DNA of 64,000 nucleotides from Poecilobothrus nobilitatus (Eukaryota; Arthropoda; Insecta; Diptera; Dolichopodidae): positions 93,825,346 through 93,889,345 of the forward strand of contig OX352772.1 of the NCBI GenBank assembly GCA_947095535.1. Direction: 5' to 3'. Each line of letters opens with the position of its first letter. The stretch's first letter is position 1. The notes beneath the pieces are model-generated. The model searched no databases, was not told where the DNA came from, and saw only the letters and a list, made by a program, of their open reading frames with translations. The position numbers and the translations under genes are program-made. Positions 26,020 through 38,560 of the stretch are shown here, piece by piece.

Positions 26020-26147
26020 CATACAGAAATACAATACAGCGTATGTATTTATGTGGTACTAGCAATGATAACTTTTTAACACATTTCCAAAAAAATTTTG
26101 AAAAAATGTGTTTATTAGTTTCACTCTGTCCTTCCGTCCGTCCGTCT
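26020..26147. repeat. Repeat family A, left part, split by the non-LTR insertion
   Basis: The stem aacacatttccaaaaaaattttgaaaaaatgtg and tttcactctgtccttccgtcc match 12206-12280. The family continues at about 30484, after a 4.3-kb insertion. Confidence 0.8.
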
Positions 26148-26379
26148 TTTTTTTTTTTTTTTTTTTTACGAGGGACGGTGGAAAACATCAAAAGTCACCC
26201 AAAAGAACTGCACGAGGTTCCTCTGAGTAGTGTTGGACTTTAACCAACCAAAACCACCCCCTTTAAAACCAAACTATAGGATTGGTCCTTTAATACATAA
26301 TAATATAATGTACAGCTTGGTTTTGGGGAAAAGGATGGGGGAAGGAATACTTGGGTGTTTGAATATAGGAAAATTGGCA

Positions 26380-29313
26380 TTATAGAGGATGAAGGGAAAA
26401 ATTTGGATAGTTATTTTGAAGAAAGATGTTAGTGTTCTTCTTGAATTTCGATATATCGTACACAAATGAATTACCAACTTTTGGGAACACATGTGCGGGC
26501 ATAAGGTTCCATAAACGCGACGTGCGCATGACAAACGAATTCCCGAATGCTGTATTGCGCCATCTTGACAGTTCGACAGTGTATGGGTGGGCATCTGTTG
26601 CACTCCTCGTTTCACGTTGGAAAACTTTGAGTGGAGGCATCAATTGTTTTATTTCTTTAGAACAGGTGTTCACCCCTACAAGGTATCTATAAAAGAGGGT
26701 CAATGACCCAACAGTACGGCGATGGCAAAGTGGAGTGAGCGTTGAGGTAACACTGGGGTCGCCAATAAGGCGAATAGCTCTGTCGAGAAAACCCAGCGCT
26801 GTTTGGGGCGCTCCAGCCCAAATATGTGCATTATACTCCATTTTGGGCCTAATGTACATTTTATAGATGTTGAGAAGATCGGAAGGAGAGAAGTAAGCTT
26901 TACAGCGGTACAAGAAACCTAGAAATTTAGCAGCATCTTTAGCTATACCAAAAATATGATTTGACCAGGTCAATTTCTGATTTAACTCGATGCCCAGAAT
27001 GTTTAAATCTGTTGAGTGCTGCAAAGCCTCACCCTGAAAAGTCAGGTTGGGTGTAGTAGTAGCTACTTTACGCGAGATTAAACAGCATTGCGTTTTTTTG
27101 GTGTTGAAATCAACTCTGTTGCTTTCACCCCATTTTTGGATTTTCGCTAAATCATTATTTAGCTCACTGATAGTGAAGTTTCTTGCTGTTCTATTAGTTT
27201 GGTGATTAATACCACAGCGGCTATGAAATTCATAGGAAGCTACAAGGGTGCTGTCATCTGCGAAACTATGGATTGGATTGGAGGTAATTGAAAGTAGGTC
27301 ATTGATAAATATTAAGAAGAGAGTGGGAGACAAAACCGATCCCTGAGGGACACCAGCATTAATTATAAAATTATCAGATGAATAACCATCGACAAGTATC
27401 CGAATCATGCGATTCGAAAGGAAATCTCCAATCCATTTTAGAAAGACCCTACCTAGTCCTAACGCTTTGCATTTTGCTAATAAAGCATCATGCCAGACTC
27501 GGTCGAACGCTTTAGAAATATCCAGAGCCACTACATCAGATTCACCAGAATGGTGAAGGCTGATATTCAACTTTTCGCAAAGGTAAGTCATGAGATCACC
27601 GGTTGAACGACGGGCTCTGAACCCGTATTGTCGATCATGAAGCAAACCTCTACGATCCAGATATTTCAAAAGCTTCTGGTTTATTATTTTTTCCATTACT
27701 TTTGAAAGAACCGAGGTTATAGCAATAGGACGGTAGTTAGAGGGATCGCTTTTATTACCTTTTTTTGGAATTGGGAAAACATGCGCAACCTTCCATTGGG
27801 TAGGGTGAATACCCGAAGTAAAGGAAAGATAGAAAAGGTTGCGTAGAGGTTTTGAAATACTTGAATAGGTATTTTTAAGAACCATGGTAGTGATACCATC
27901 TGGACCGGCTGATTTTTTTGCATCAAGATTTTTCAAGATTTTCATCACTGCTCTTGTCCTAAAGTATATTTTACCGAAGGAGTAGTCAACTTCAGGAACA
28001 GTTGGTGGCTTTAAAGTTGACTGAGGCAGTGTCGAATTGAAAGAGAACTGCTTGCCAAACAAGTTCGCTTTCTCTTTGGAATCTGACACAATCATGTTAT
28101 TAATATCAACAAGCGGAGGAAAAGAAGACCCGCTAGCGTCTTCTTTTAAACTTTTTGCAAATGACCAAAAGGATTTGCTATTCTTAGGCATGTGGATAAG
28201 TTTGCGTTTCAACTTTAGGTTGAATAAGAATTTTTGCCTGTTGATAACTCACTTGCACCTGTTTCGAACCACTATATAGTTTGCCCTGAGAGCCCCCGAC
28301 CTATTGCTTTGATACAGTTTAAAAGCCTCCTCCTTTTTAAGGATGGCTTCACTGCAAATGCGATTGAACCAAGATTTGGATTTCCGTTTAATAGTTCTCA
28401 TGGAGTGAGGAATAAATAACCTCATTCCAAGTAAAATTGTTTCACAAATCGCATTTGCAGCAAAGTCGACATTCCTATCGCGGAAGCACAATGACCAATC
28501 AAAGGATCTGAAAAAACTGTTAAGACCCTCCCAGTTCGCATGGCTGTATCGCCATACTAATTTTCTGGAAGGAGCCTTTGATTGGTAATTGGGCCTACCC
28601 GGAAACTTGTTTTAACCAAACAATGGTCGGAGCCACCCAGGGGGCAACCAACTGAAACCACATATTTTTCAGGGTGTGTGGTCAGGAACAGATCCAAGAG
28701 GTAGCTTTCTTGATCAGCACGATCTGGGATCCTAGTGGGATTTTGGACAAGTTGAGAAAGGTGGAAAAGAGATGAGAATAGTTCAACTTGTTTCCCAATT
28801 GAGTTTTGACTCAGAGAAGTGTTACTAGAAAAGTGAAGCCAGTCTCTATTATGAATATTGAAATCACCCGCCAGAACAATTTCAGTTCCTGGATATGAAT
28901 CCAAAATTTCATTGATCTGGTTTGAGAGATTTTCAATTTCCACAACAGTTTCCTCTTCACTTGAGTTAGGTGATCTGTATAAGAAACAGAAATGTATGAC
29001 TTGCTTTCTAACGAGGATTTTTACCCAAACATAGTGGAAAGTTGGGCTAGAACATTTGAATTTATTAAGAGTGTTGAAAGCTGTGTCATTTTTAATATAG
29101 ATGGCGATACCTCTTTTAGACACGAAATGTGAAACGAGTGTGTAGCCAGTAATATTAAAATTATCATTCTGGCCGTTAACTTGAGTTTCACATAGGGCAA
29201 GAATTGCTGGTTTGCTAGAATTTAAATGGCAAGTGACAGCATCGAAATTCGTCTGTAAACCGCGTATATTGCAGAAATTTACATTAAAATTGGTAATTTT
29301 GTAAAATTTTAAG
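26380..29313 (-). pseudogene. ORF2: AP endonuclease plus reverse transcriptase (jockey/CR1 group)
   Basis: It opens after a TGA near 29313. The endonuclease domain (about 29280-28600) has FCNIRGLQTNFDAV, AILALCETQV, FLYRSPNSSEEE, EIVLAGDFNIHNRDW and GGSDHCLV, the catalytic D, N and H landmarks. The RT domain (about 28100-27200) has SAGPDGI, NYRPIAITSVLSKVMEKII, QYGFRARRSTGDLM, ALDISKAFDRVWHDALL, NAGVPQGSVLSPTLFLIFIN and the catalytic HSFADDSTL. The C-terminal part runs to 26380. There are only two lesions: a frameshift at about 28590-28605, after the endonuclease, and an in-frame TGA near 28248. Reverse transcription and target cleavage are the expected roles. This is the best-preserved retrotransposon in the window. 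Confidence 0.93.
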
Positions 29314-30480
29314 AATCAATAAAAATCAAGTAAAAATCAGCAAATTAAAATTTATAATTAGATAAAAAAGTGAAATATCAAATTAAAATTTAAATTGATA
29401 AAGAAACGATAAAAATTATAAAAATTATATGCGTATGATATGAATACCGCGAGCTTGACAACACGATTTATTTGTTAATTAAATTTAAAATTAAAATTAA
29501 AATTAAATTAAATGTTTGCCTTGAATGTGCAAATGATTTATAAAACGTTCAACAGTTTTTAGCAAACACTGTGAAGTGACCTTATTGAACGCAGTTACAA
29601 CCAAAAACACACCCAAAGCAAACCTTACGTGCAATACAAAAAAGAAAAAAAGAGCACGTTATAGCAAATAAAAGTTATTGATTAATTAAGTTGATTTTTA
29701 CACACACTATTATAAATAATAGTAAAATTTACAATAATATTAAACTCTTCTCAAGATCTTTTATGATAAAGTAAAAGTAAATTATAATAAGTAAATACCA
29801 CCAGAAATTACAAATTAAAATTACTGTTTAAATTATGGTGGTATTGATTATTGAGAAGAGAAGAATTAGAACACTGACATCTATCAAGGGGATGGAGTGA
29901 GAAGGATATTGTTTTTGCTTTGTTTACAACTAGGAGATGTTAGAAAGAAAAGAACAGAAAAAAAAAAATAAAATTAAAATTAATTAATTGTAAACAAAGC
30001 AACCGCGCGCGTTGAATTAAGAAAAATTTTTTTTAAAAAATAAAATAAAATAAATTAGTCAATATACTAAATATTAAATAAATATATAAAACAAAAAAAA
30101 AAGTGGAATTAAATAACAGAAGATAAAAAATGTGATATTAGAAAGATAAATAAATGTGATATTAAAAAAAAAAAAAAGAAATGTGTTATTAAAAAGCAAA
30201 ATCAAAAGTACTTATCTTACTGCCGCCATTGGGAGTGCAGCCAAGTTTTTAAACATGTATTATATTTATTTTGCACCTTTTATTTTACACATAATTAAAA
30301 TTAAAACAAACAAAATAAAAAAAAAAAAAAAAAAAAAAACAAGTGAATTTATTAGTTAAATTAAGATTAAAATTAAAATAAAATAGATTAAGGTAAATTT
30401 AAAAGTTAAGTAGATATTATTTATATTTTTAATTATTCTAAATGATGTTGTCAAACCGACGGTCAAAACCGAAGTGCTGA
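29314..30480 (-). other. 5' region of the non-LTR element, no ORF1 seen
   Basis: A/T-rich DNA with long A runs (30317-30340) and no coding similarity. It is either a long 5' UTR, a decayed ORF1 or additional nested sequence. Confidence 0.5.
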
Positions 30481-30483
30481 AGT

Positions 30484-31570
30484 CTGTTTACAAAACTTCC
30501 ACACCGATAAAGATAGAGAAAAAAAATTTTAACCATGGGTAGGCCTCATAAAAAAATTAATTTTGTGGAACAACTTTTTTATGTAGCCCCATAATTTCAT
30601 GTTCCGCTTAACATTTTTTCAATCTGAAAACGCCATTCGACAGGAATTTGTTTTACCTTTATAAATCAAAATTATATATAGTTTTTAAACATAATATTTA
30701 AATTTACCGTTATGTGGAAAGCAAATTTTGCATAATTTTTCTACCTTTATAACTCCGGCACCCCTCCAGATAGAGACTTGAAAATTTAAGGCAAAAAAGA
30801 ACTTTTAGAATTAGTATAAGTTTGCTCAGAAGATTTTTTTGTACCACATCCTGTTTATGAGCTATTATTGCTCAAAAATTGAAAATTTGCAATTTTTAAA
30901 CACCTGTAACTTAGGCACTTGTAAAAAATTTTTTTACGGCAAGACAAAAAAATTACAGCTCCAGTAATATATTTTTATGTGTTAATGATTTTTTTTAATT
31001 GTATAGGGTTTCAAGGTTACAGCCCCCAAAAATTGCAAAAAACCCTATTTTCAAATGTATATATCTCAGGTTTTGTGTAGTAGTTTTACAATCTAAAAAC
31101 ACTAAAAGACCGGAAATTTTCTTACCTCTATAAAACAATATCAAAAATATGCAATATTTTGTAATTTACTTACCTATAAATATAAATATAACTTACTTAT
31201 AAATATTTAATATTTTAAACTTACCGTTATGTTAAAACAAAATTTTGTATGATATTTCTTTTTTCATAACTCCAGCACGCTTTGAGATAGGAACCTGCAA
31301 TTTCGAGACAAGAACGAACTTTTAGAATTAGTATAAGTTTGCTCGGAAAATGTTTTGGTAGTATCCTTCCTTAAGAGGTATTACGTCTCAAATATTGAAA
31401 ATTTGCTATATTTAGACACCTGTAAAAATTTTCTTCGGCAAGACATGAAAATTAAATACTCAATAATAAATATTTACGTGCGTTAACGGTTTTTCTTAGT
31501 TACATAGGGTTCCGCACTTACGGTCCCTCAAAATTCCAGAAAAATGGCTTTCATGTTTTATTATTACATG
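30484..31570. repeat. Repeat family A, right part, two body monomers
   Basis: It continues family A after the nested insertion and matches 12280-12955. The body occurs twice in tandem: the sequence ttttagaattagtataagtttgctc recurs at about 30795 and 31320, and taccgttatgt recurs at about 30705 and 31225. Confidence 0.8.
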
Positions 31571-31799
31571 AAATTTTCAAATTTTTGTGCAAGTCACAAT
31601 TCTAATCAGTTTGCATTGTCTTTTGGAAATGTGCGCTTTTAAAAACCGTTGGTTTACATTCTACCTTGTTTAATTTGAATAAAAGAATTGAATTATCAGT
31701 ATTCTTTTAATGACAAAAGTTGGTGAATATTTCAAACTTTAAATACAGGAATGAAGTTCGGCCCTAGCTTACATAGTTCGCGAGTTATAACAACAATTA

Positions 31800-32180
31800 T
31801 AATTCGAAAAACCCAAATTTTATTCAAGCGAGCAAGAATGCAGTGTAGTAGACTGCAGTCTACTCTACTGCTACTGACACTGTCTACTCTACTGCAATTT
31901 TCCTCGTTTGCTTAATTAAGTACCGAGATATATTTTTGAAAATATTTGAGTTGTATAACAGCTTCTCGAACCTGTTGCCCCAACTAACCATATTTTACAG
32001 AAGTTATTACCATATTAATTAACAATTGTGACAATAAAGCTTAGCTGGAAAATAACAATTTTGCAAATGTGAAGTAAAAGAAATATCAGAATCCCAGGTT
32101 CTTTATTTTTTAAGTTATCGTTCAGACAGACGGACGAGCGTACATAGCATAATCGACTTGAGGTATAAAACTAAGAACAC
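31800..32180. repeat. Dispersed repeat family B, copy 3
   Basis: It contains gtctactctactgcaattttcctcgtttgc, taagtaccgagatat and cagacagacggacgag, in the order seen in the 11.0-kb copy. It includes a perfect 18-bp palindrome agtagactgcagtctact. Confidence 0.7.
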
Positions 32181-34140
32181 GAAAATGGGTATATAATTTT
32201 CTTTCTTTTTAAAATAAATTGGTCACTTGACTGAAATTCACATTGCAAAAATAAGCTTAGAATCCACCTAAAATTATTAACAAAATAATTCTACAAATAG
32301 TTATTAAGAATTAAAACTTAAACTTAAATTTATAATATTATATTAATTGTTATAATAATTATTAATTCTATAAAATTATATAAAATCTGACAAATAGAAA
32401 TATCGATCACGTGCTTTCTTTTCTATACTGGGTGTTTCCGACTCGATGGTCTTCCTTGAAATGAATGATCGGGCATGTCGAGACTAACAAAAAATTGTAT
32501 TAAAGGGGGGGTCTATTCTTGACCGTTTACGAAACATGAGGGGTTAAAGATGTTTTAGCGACTTTTCATAAAAAAACCTATAACTTTTGCACTGCTTGCT
32601 ATAGAAAAAACAATATGCATTTTGAAGAGTAAGTTGTGATCTAATGATTCCCATATCGTAATAGTTACAAAGTTATGAAGCTTCCAAATGATTTAATTTT
32701 TGTTTCTATTTTATTTCCAACTTTATATTTAAGAAATCGAAGAAAATAATTATGGGAGTTGGTTTTAAATGTTTCGTTGTTCCAATATCTATATAAAGGT
32801 AAACTAAATATGGAAGATTTTAGAGTTTATTACAAAATCAAAATTATGAGCCTTCTACTGAATATGTACATATATTCGTATGTGTTTTTGCAAAATTATG
32901 AATTAGGACGGATTTTAGAGTTAGTTACAAAAAATATGTATATAATCCTCTTTTTGTAACCAAGTTTAAAATTCTTCCTAAACGGAATTCCGCATATCAT
33001 ATTCTGGAAAAAGCGTATATAAACTGAAGCGTATATAAACTGAACTGTTTTTTAATCATCGAGAAAAAATGGTCCAAGCTAAAAACGCATTCAGGGTAGA
33101 AGTTCGTAGCGATATGTCAAAAATTGTTTGAAACACATGTATAAAGTGCGCAATAATAACAGGCGAAAATGCCGGCGATTTTTTTGCGCGGCTGAAAAAT
33201 TTATATTTTACAATTTTGTAGCGACGAAATCAATATACTCGTAGTTATATTGTGACATTAAAATTCAAAAACAATTTTTAATGTCATTTTGTTAACATTC
33301 GTAGATAGGTTAAGATAATAATATGGCATTTGAAGAAAAATTAATCGAGGAAATAAAAAGCAAAATAGTAAATTAAATGAAGACACATTCATTCTTGTTA
33401 GTTTCAAAAAATATTCTCATCCTTTTCTTTCATTTCCATACTAGTGAAAAAGCTCATCACATGATCGGACCCAATCATTTTGCAAGTTTTAAATCATTGT
33501 TTTTTCAATGGTATTGCTACTGCCAATAATGCTATTGCCAATAATTCCAAGTTTCAAATAATTTTCCAAGAAAATGAAAGATTTCCTATAAGAAGATAAG
33601 CCCTTACACATCTTAGTGCATTTTTTACTCCCTCCCTAAACAGAACAAAATTAATTAAATACTCCCTCCTTAAATAAAAAAAACAATCATTAAATACATT
33701 TTTTATGCCGATACGTTTTTTTACCCCTCCCTAAAGAATAAAAAAATCTTTAGTAAAAGTAGGTAAAATAGTCACTTCGTTTCAAAATCATTCTGTTATT
33801 AAAATTACAGGAAGAGAGAAAATGAGCGAAATATTTTTCAGGTAATATTCTTACAATGCTTTGTTAAAGGCGCAACATTGTTCCTGTGTTTATGTGTTGT
33901 TATAATATAAAGTAAGGAATATTTAAAATTGAATCGCAATGTATTTTGAAAGGCGCAACTTTTTTCTATTTTATTCATAATTTGTGTTCTTTTCACATAA
34001 TAAAATCGTATTATCTTATTATCTGATTCTTTCAATTTGTTTTTTCTTATTTCGAGTAGCCCAAAAAAATAAATCGGTCATGTGGTTACTTAGCTTGGCT
34101 CTTCTTCTTATAATAGATAATCTTTGTTTGATTGAAATAT
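32181..34140. other. AT-rich interval, no recognised gene
   Basis: Small local repeats only: gcgtatataaactgaa twice in tandem at about 33013-33046, and tccctcc(c/t)taaa three times at about 33627-33732. Short open frames show no family resemblance. Confidence 0.5.
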
Positions 34141-34149
34141 TAAAACGTA

Positions 34150-34275
34150 CGTATTGCGAGCGTTTAAATATTTTTTGTCTGTTTTTCTTCACTATATGAA
34201 TTTCGCAATATGAATTTCTCATTTCACTATTAAACAATTGACTTTACATAAAAATGTTAAACTTGCATATTTTAA
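34150..34275 (+). repeat. Direct repeat, copy 1 (pairs with 34740-34910)
   Basis: It shares ttgcgagcgttt(a/g)aatatttttt, ctgtttttct and aatatgaatttctcat...cactattaaac with the second copy about 600 bp downstream. Confidence 0.75.
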
Positions 34276-34739
34276 TTAATTACACATATATTTAAATTAA
34301 CAAATAATATAATTTTATTAAACGATAAATTTAGTATACATATGTGATAATAAAGTCAATTACCTATATTTAGATATGTAGTAGTGCTGTGTATATCAAT
34401 ACATATACGAATATCCATATGATACTTTTTTGTGTATACCAATATACGAATATATGATACTTTTTTCATTCAAAAATATTTCTTTATACATATTAAGAAT
34501 CTTCTATGTATAATATAATGCATTTTCGTTTTATTAAAGGAATTCTCTTTAATCATAAAAGTAAATGTCAACCAATAGTACTCAATATTATGAAATTTAT
34601 GATTCTTTCCTTTTTTTATTTTTTTAAACAAAACCAAATAATAGCAAAGTTTTTCTCTTTGCTCTTTGCAAAAAAAAATTGTTCACATGCTAGGAGAGGC
34701 TTATCTTCTTAGAAAAACTTTGATTGAAATTATTACGAT

Positions 34740-34910
34740 TTACGATTGCGAGCGTTTGAATATGTGTATTACGATTTACGATTGTGAGCGTTTGAATATT
34801 TTTTGCCTGTTTTTCTCTTCTCTACATACAATACATATGTACAATATGAATTTCTCATATCACTATTAAACTGTCAAATAGTTCCATAAAAATGTCAAAC
34901 GATTTTGTTA
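34740..34910 (+). repeat. Direct repeat, copy 2
   Basis: Second copy of the 34150 repeat. The tacgattgcgagcgtttgaata part is itself repeated in tandem within it. Confidence 0.75.
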
Positions 34911-35340
34911 ATTCAATATATATGTATGTGTACATTAACATGCAGTTAAATAATGGTTAATAATTACCAAAGTATATAAATTGGTAATAAGTATAATTAA
35001 ACCAAACTCTTCATTTACGTAAACCTAATGCAATTTTTTACATATGTACATATACCAAATCAAAAAAAATCCATTAGTTAAAAGAAATGTAAAATTTTGT
35101 AGTCACGTGATTATTGCAATTGCAACTACTTGTAATTTGTAATAGATACATGTATACCAAAGATAATATAAAGCATATATGTAGATGTGTAAATGCAATG
35201 TAAATGAAAAAAACACAAATTTTAACTTTTGTTGAATGTATATACTGCTTCCTGGTGTAGATATTTATTTATACTTGTGTCGATATTTATTGAGTGTGTA
35301 TACTTGATATGTACGGTTGAGTGTGTATACCTACTTGTTT

Positions 35341-36073
35341 AGATATCTAGGCTCTACTATGGTAAATGTTGTACCCGCGTAGGACCAAATGTCTATATCT
35401 GCAAGATACTTGGTTTTTCCACCTTTCTAAAAATATATATCCTTATATATCCTTAATGGCGTATTTTATCCTTTAAGGACGAAAAGAACATTTGAAAGCA
35501 TTCTTGTTGTTTTAGTGTTTTGTTCAAAGTTAAAAATTTTTGAAAAAAAAAAACAATCTTTTTTATTTCTGTTTAAAAACCAAATATCTCATGATTTTAC
35601 CAAAACCGCCCCCATTATTTATACACTGTTGATAATTCGTACATACATATTTTGTGTCTACAACAGTGTATAAATATTGGGGGGTTTTTTGGTAAAATCA
35701 TGATATATTTGGTTTTTAAAGAAAAATAAAAGAGATTGTTTTTTTTTCAAAAATGTTCAACTTTGAACTACAATATCTTCAGAACGGCAACACCTATCGT
35801 CACCAAATAACTGTTAAAATATTTTTCAGATTACTGTGTTATAAGATAAAAAAAACGAATATATATATACCTTACAGATGATCAGATATAACGGTTTTTA
35901 TATAAAAACACTAAAACAACAAGGATGCTTTCAAATGTCCTTTTCGTTCTTAAAGGATAAAATACGCCATTAAGGATATATATTTTTGCAAAGGTGGTAA
36001 CACAAAGTATCTCTCAGATATAGTCATTTAGTCCTACGCGGGTACAACATTTACCATAGTATCCCCGATATCT
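35341..36073. repeat. 733-bp imperfect palindrome (foldback element)
   Basis: The outer arms run from tactatggtaaatgttgta (35355) inward and are mirrored by tacaacatttaccatagta, ending at 36061. A further agatatc/gatatct pair lies just outside. The loop is 35632-35660. The right arm contains about 140 bp (about 35765-35905) missing from the left arm. Near-identical flanking text tacggtt(g/a)agtgtgtatac lies at 35312 and 36081. There is no coding capacity. Confidence 0.88.
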
Positions 36074-36909
36074 ATTTATATACGGTTAAGTGTGTATACT
36101 TGTGTAGGTTTAAGGAAAAAATTTTTTTCTAAGTTTGTAAACAAATATGACGTATATTATGTATGCATATATTGTGTACATAATATATTTTTTTTATCTT
36201 CAGAAACTAGAAAGAAATATTAAGTAATTGTATGTGCATTTTGTGTATATTTTGTGGTTGTGTACATTGTGTATATTTAACTTCAGGAAGAAGTATTGTG
36301 TATACTATTTTTTTGTATGAATACATATGTTGTACCTCTAGAATATATAGATGCAAAACTCGCCGAACTCATCGTTTTATTTCGTTTTGTTAAAATATTT
36401 TGAAGTAAAAAAGAAAAACATAAAGTAATCAAACCCGGATTGGAATCTTTTTTTTTTTAATTTTTATACAAAAACTTGTATACGAGTGGACATCTTCTAG
36501 TATATACATACATATATCTAGTGTATACATCATATATATTATCTTTGGACATACAAATAAATATTTATGTAAATAGAATTAGAATCTGAAGAGTATGGTT
36601 AATGGTTATATGGTTATATTATGATTGTTTTTACTTTTTTTTTTGAACAAAACGTAAAAATGATTTGAATTTAATTATTTTTAGACATCTATTTCGTAGT
36701 AAGAATATATTAATATATCGCATCATACGATACTTTTTTCATTCAACAAATATTTCTAATAAGAATTTTCTAAGAGATTATAATAATAATGCATTGTCGC
36801 TTTATTGCAGGAATTGTTTTTGCTCATAAAAACAAATGCCAAATGCCAATTGTCAATGTATTGTCAACCACACCAATACTCAATACAATATTAAGAAATA
36901 TGAAATTTA

Positions 36910-37440
36910 TGATTGTACCAAAGATCATCCTATACATAGATTGTTCACCTAGAACAAAAATTGTAAATAAATTTCTTACATTTTTTTCTGATCTGTACAA
37001 CCCCGTATAATAGTACACAAATTTGTACTACAAAAAATGAAGACATTTGTATACTTTTTACTAATTATTATCAAAGACATTAAATATATTTATTGTCTCT
37101 GCTCAATATTCTTCCTATACTATATATATTTCTGTTCGAATTTTGCTTAAGTGTATATAAAAAAATAAATACATTTATAACATCCATTTATGCTTGCATA
37201 GGAAAGTAAAAAACTATTTTTTTTCATTCTTTTTTTTATACATACATACATACATACCTATTACCAGATAGTATAGGAAGAATATTGAGTATAACAGCAG
37301 AGACAATAAATATATTTAATATCTTTGATAATAATTAGTAAAAAGTATACCAGAAAATATATATATATAGATAACGCAAGCAGAACAAAAAATGTCAATA
37401 ACAATTCTCGAAATTTTTTCAGATTTCAGTGCCCCATTTG
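36910..37440 (+). repeat. Paralogous block, inverted partner at 42020-42240
   Basis: It shares aaagatcat(c/a)ctata(c/t)atagattgtt, cctagaacaaaaattgtaaataaatttctta, ataatagtacacaaatttgtactac and tagataacgcaag with the reverse complement of 42020-42240. It is interrupted by the 292-bp MITE at 37054-37345. Confidence 0.88.
37054..37345. mobile_element. 292-bp MITE with TATA target duplication
   Basis: Terminal inverted repeats start ctttttactaattattatcaaaga and extend about 70 bp (left to about 37123, right from 37270). It is flanked by tata at 37050-37053 and 37346-37349. The paralogous sequence at about 42090-42105, reverse complemented, has a single tata and no insert. That is a direct empty-site comparison. 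There is no coding capacity, so it must be mobilised by a transposase from elsewhere. A TA duplication with ends starting TACTTTTT is an equal reading. Confidence 0.88.
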
Positions 37441-38361
37441 CTCTCTAATTTTTTCCTATGCCCTTTTTCTCTTTCTCAATAGTTCTTTTAAAAAAATATC
37501 CTCGTGAATATTTGATTCTATTTTAATTTTAGATATGTAGGTACATACATGATAAATATTTTTATTTTTATTTTTTTTTCTTCAAAAACTTTAAAACTTC
37601 TTTTTAGAAGAATGCATTTGAATAAAAGACAATATTGCCATATCATTTGTATTCACGAAATTTTTTTTGAAACTAAAGTTTTAAAATTTTGTTAAGTATT
37701 AATTAACAGCTTTTTATTAACAGCTTTTTATTAACTTGGTTGGGTAAAGGATGGAATCTTAGAAGCCATTTTACACACTTCCTGTTGAGCTAGAGACTTG
37801 AAATTTTCTTCATTAGATCAGATCCCGATGACAATACATGATTTTAAAATAATAATATCGAAAAACATTAGAGAAATTAGCTTAATTTCAAAATTAAATT
37901 TTCATACAAAGATATAACAGAATTTTTAACAGAATTATTACAGAACCAAAATAAAACATTTTATCTAAATTTACTAAACTCACCAATACCAATACGTATA
38001 CGTAATAGATAAATGTTTTTTTTTTCTATAAAAGACTATTGTTTTTTATGTAGCCCATTGCAGTATGCGTACATATACATAGGTACATACTTCAAAATAT
38101 GTAATAATATGTGCTTCGAAAATATTTTTGGTTTGAAAGCGATGAATTTGAAAGATATGAATGTGTAAACAAATTAATGTGCCGCACTTGAGAATACAGT
38201 GTAAAATTTAATATGCATTTACATACTTAAAATTTAGTAAGCAAGTGTGAAATTTAAGTTTTTTTTCATCAAATCAATTGATTTTTAGCATACATTTTTA
38301 TTTATAAAAGCAATGTGTTTATTTATAATATCTATATAGATAGATATGTGTTTTTCCTTTC

Positions 38362-38560
38362 TTAATTATAATTAAAATGGTGCTTTTCTTTCGAAACTCT
38401 TAACATATTAAAATCGCATATTATGGCCCTAACATTGATATCTAAATTGGGAGCTGCCTTTAAATTAAGATCTATTAGGGAATGATGATCTGCACCACTA
38501 ATGCCTTTTTCTGAAGTATAAAAACTAAGAATATATTTCCAATTATGTAAAAACATAAAA
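38362..38560 (-). pseudogene. Possible P-element-like transposase fragment
   Basis: A 64-codon open stretch on the minus strand has YILSFYTSEKGISGADHHSL and then LDINVRAIICDF, followed by VSKEKHHF. The pattern of a hydrophobic run, (N)VRAIICD and then an ..EKP.F-like end resembles the RNase H-like core of P/THAP9-type transposases. It is short, with no flanking frame preserved. The assignment rests on remembered family patterns and a profile search is needed. Confidence 0.45.

Larger units (their letters stand above)
26148..30480 (-). mobile_element. Non-LTR retrotransposon nested in repeat family A
   Basis: The minus-strand element ends in a poly(A) tail seen as a T run at 26148-26167. It then carries a 3' UTR, ORF2 (29313-26380) and a 1.1-kb A/T-rich 5' region reaching about 30480 (start cagcacttcggttttgaccg on the minus strand). 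It interrupts family A exactly between the CCGTCCGTC block (ends 26147) and the tgtttacaaaacttcc block (from about 30485). A short gtct at both junctions may be a target duplication. No ORF1 was recognised in the 5' region. The 3' end is intact, with a simple tail. Confidence 0.82.

Noticed and set aside
32400..33060. Region starting ctgggtgtttccgactcgat as a possible gene
   Set aside because: No continuous frame or recognised motif; probably an unclassified repeat.
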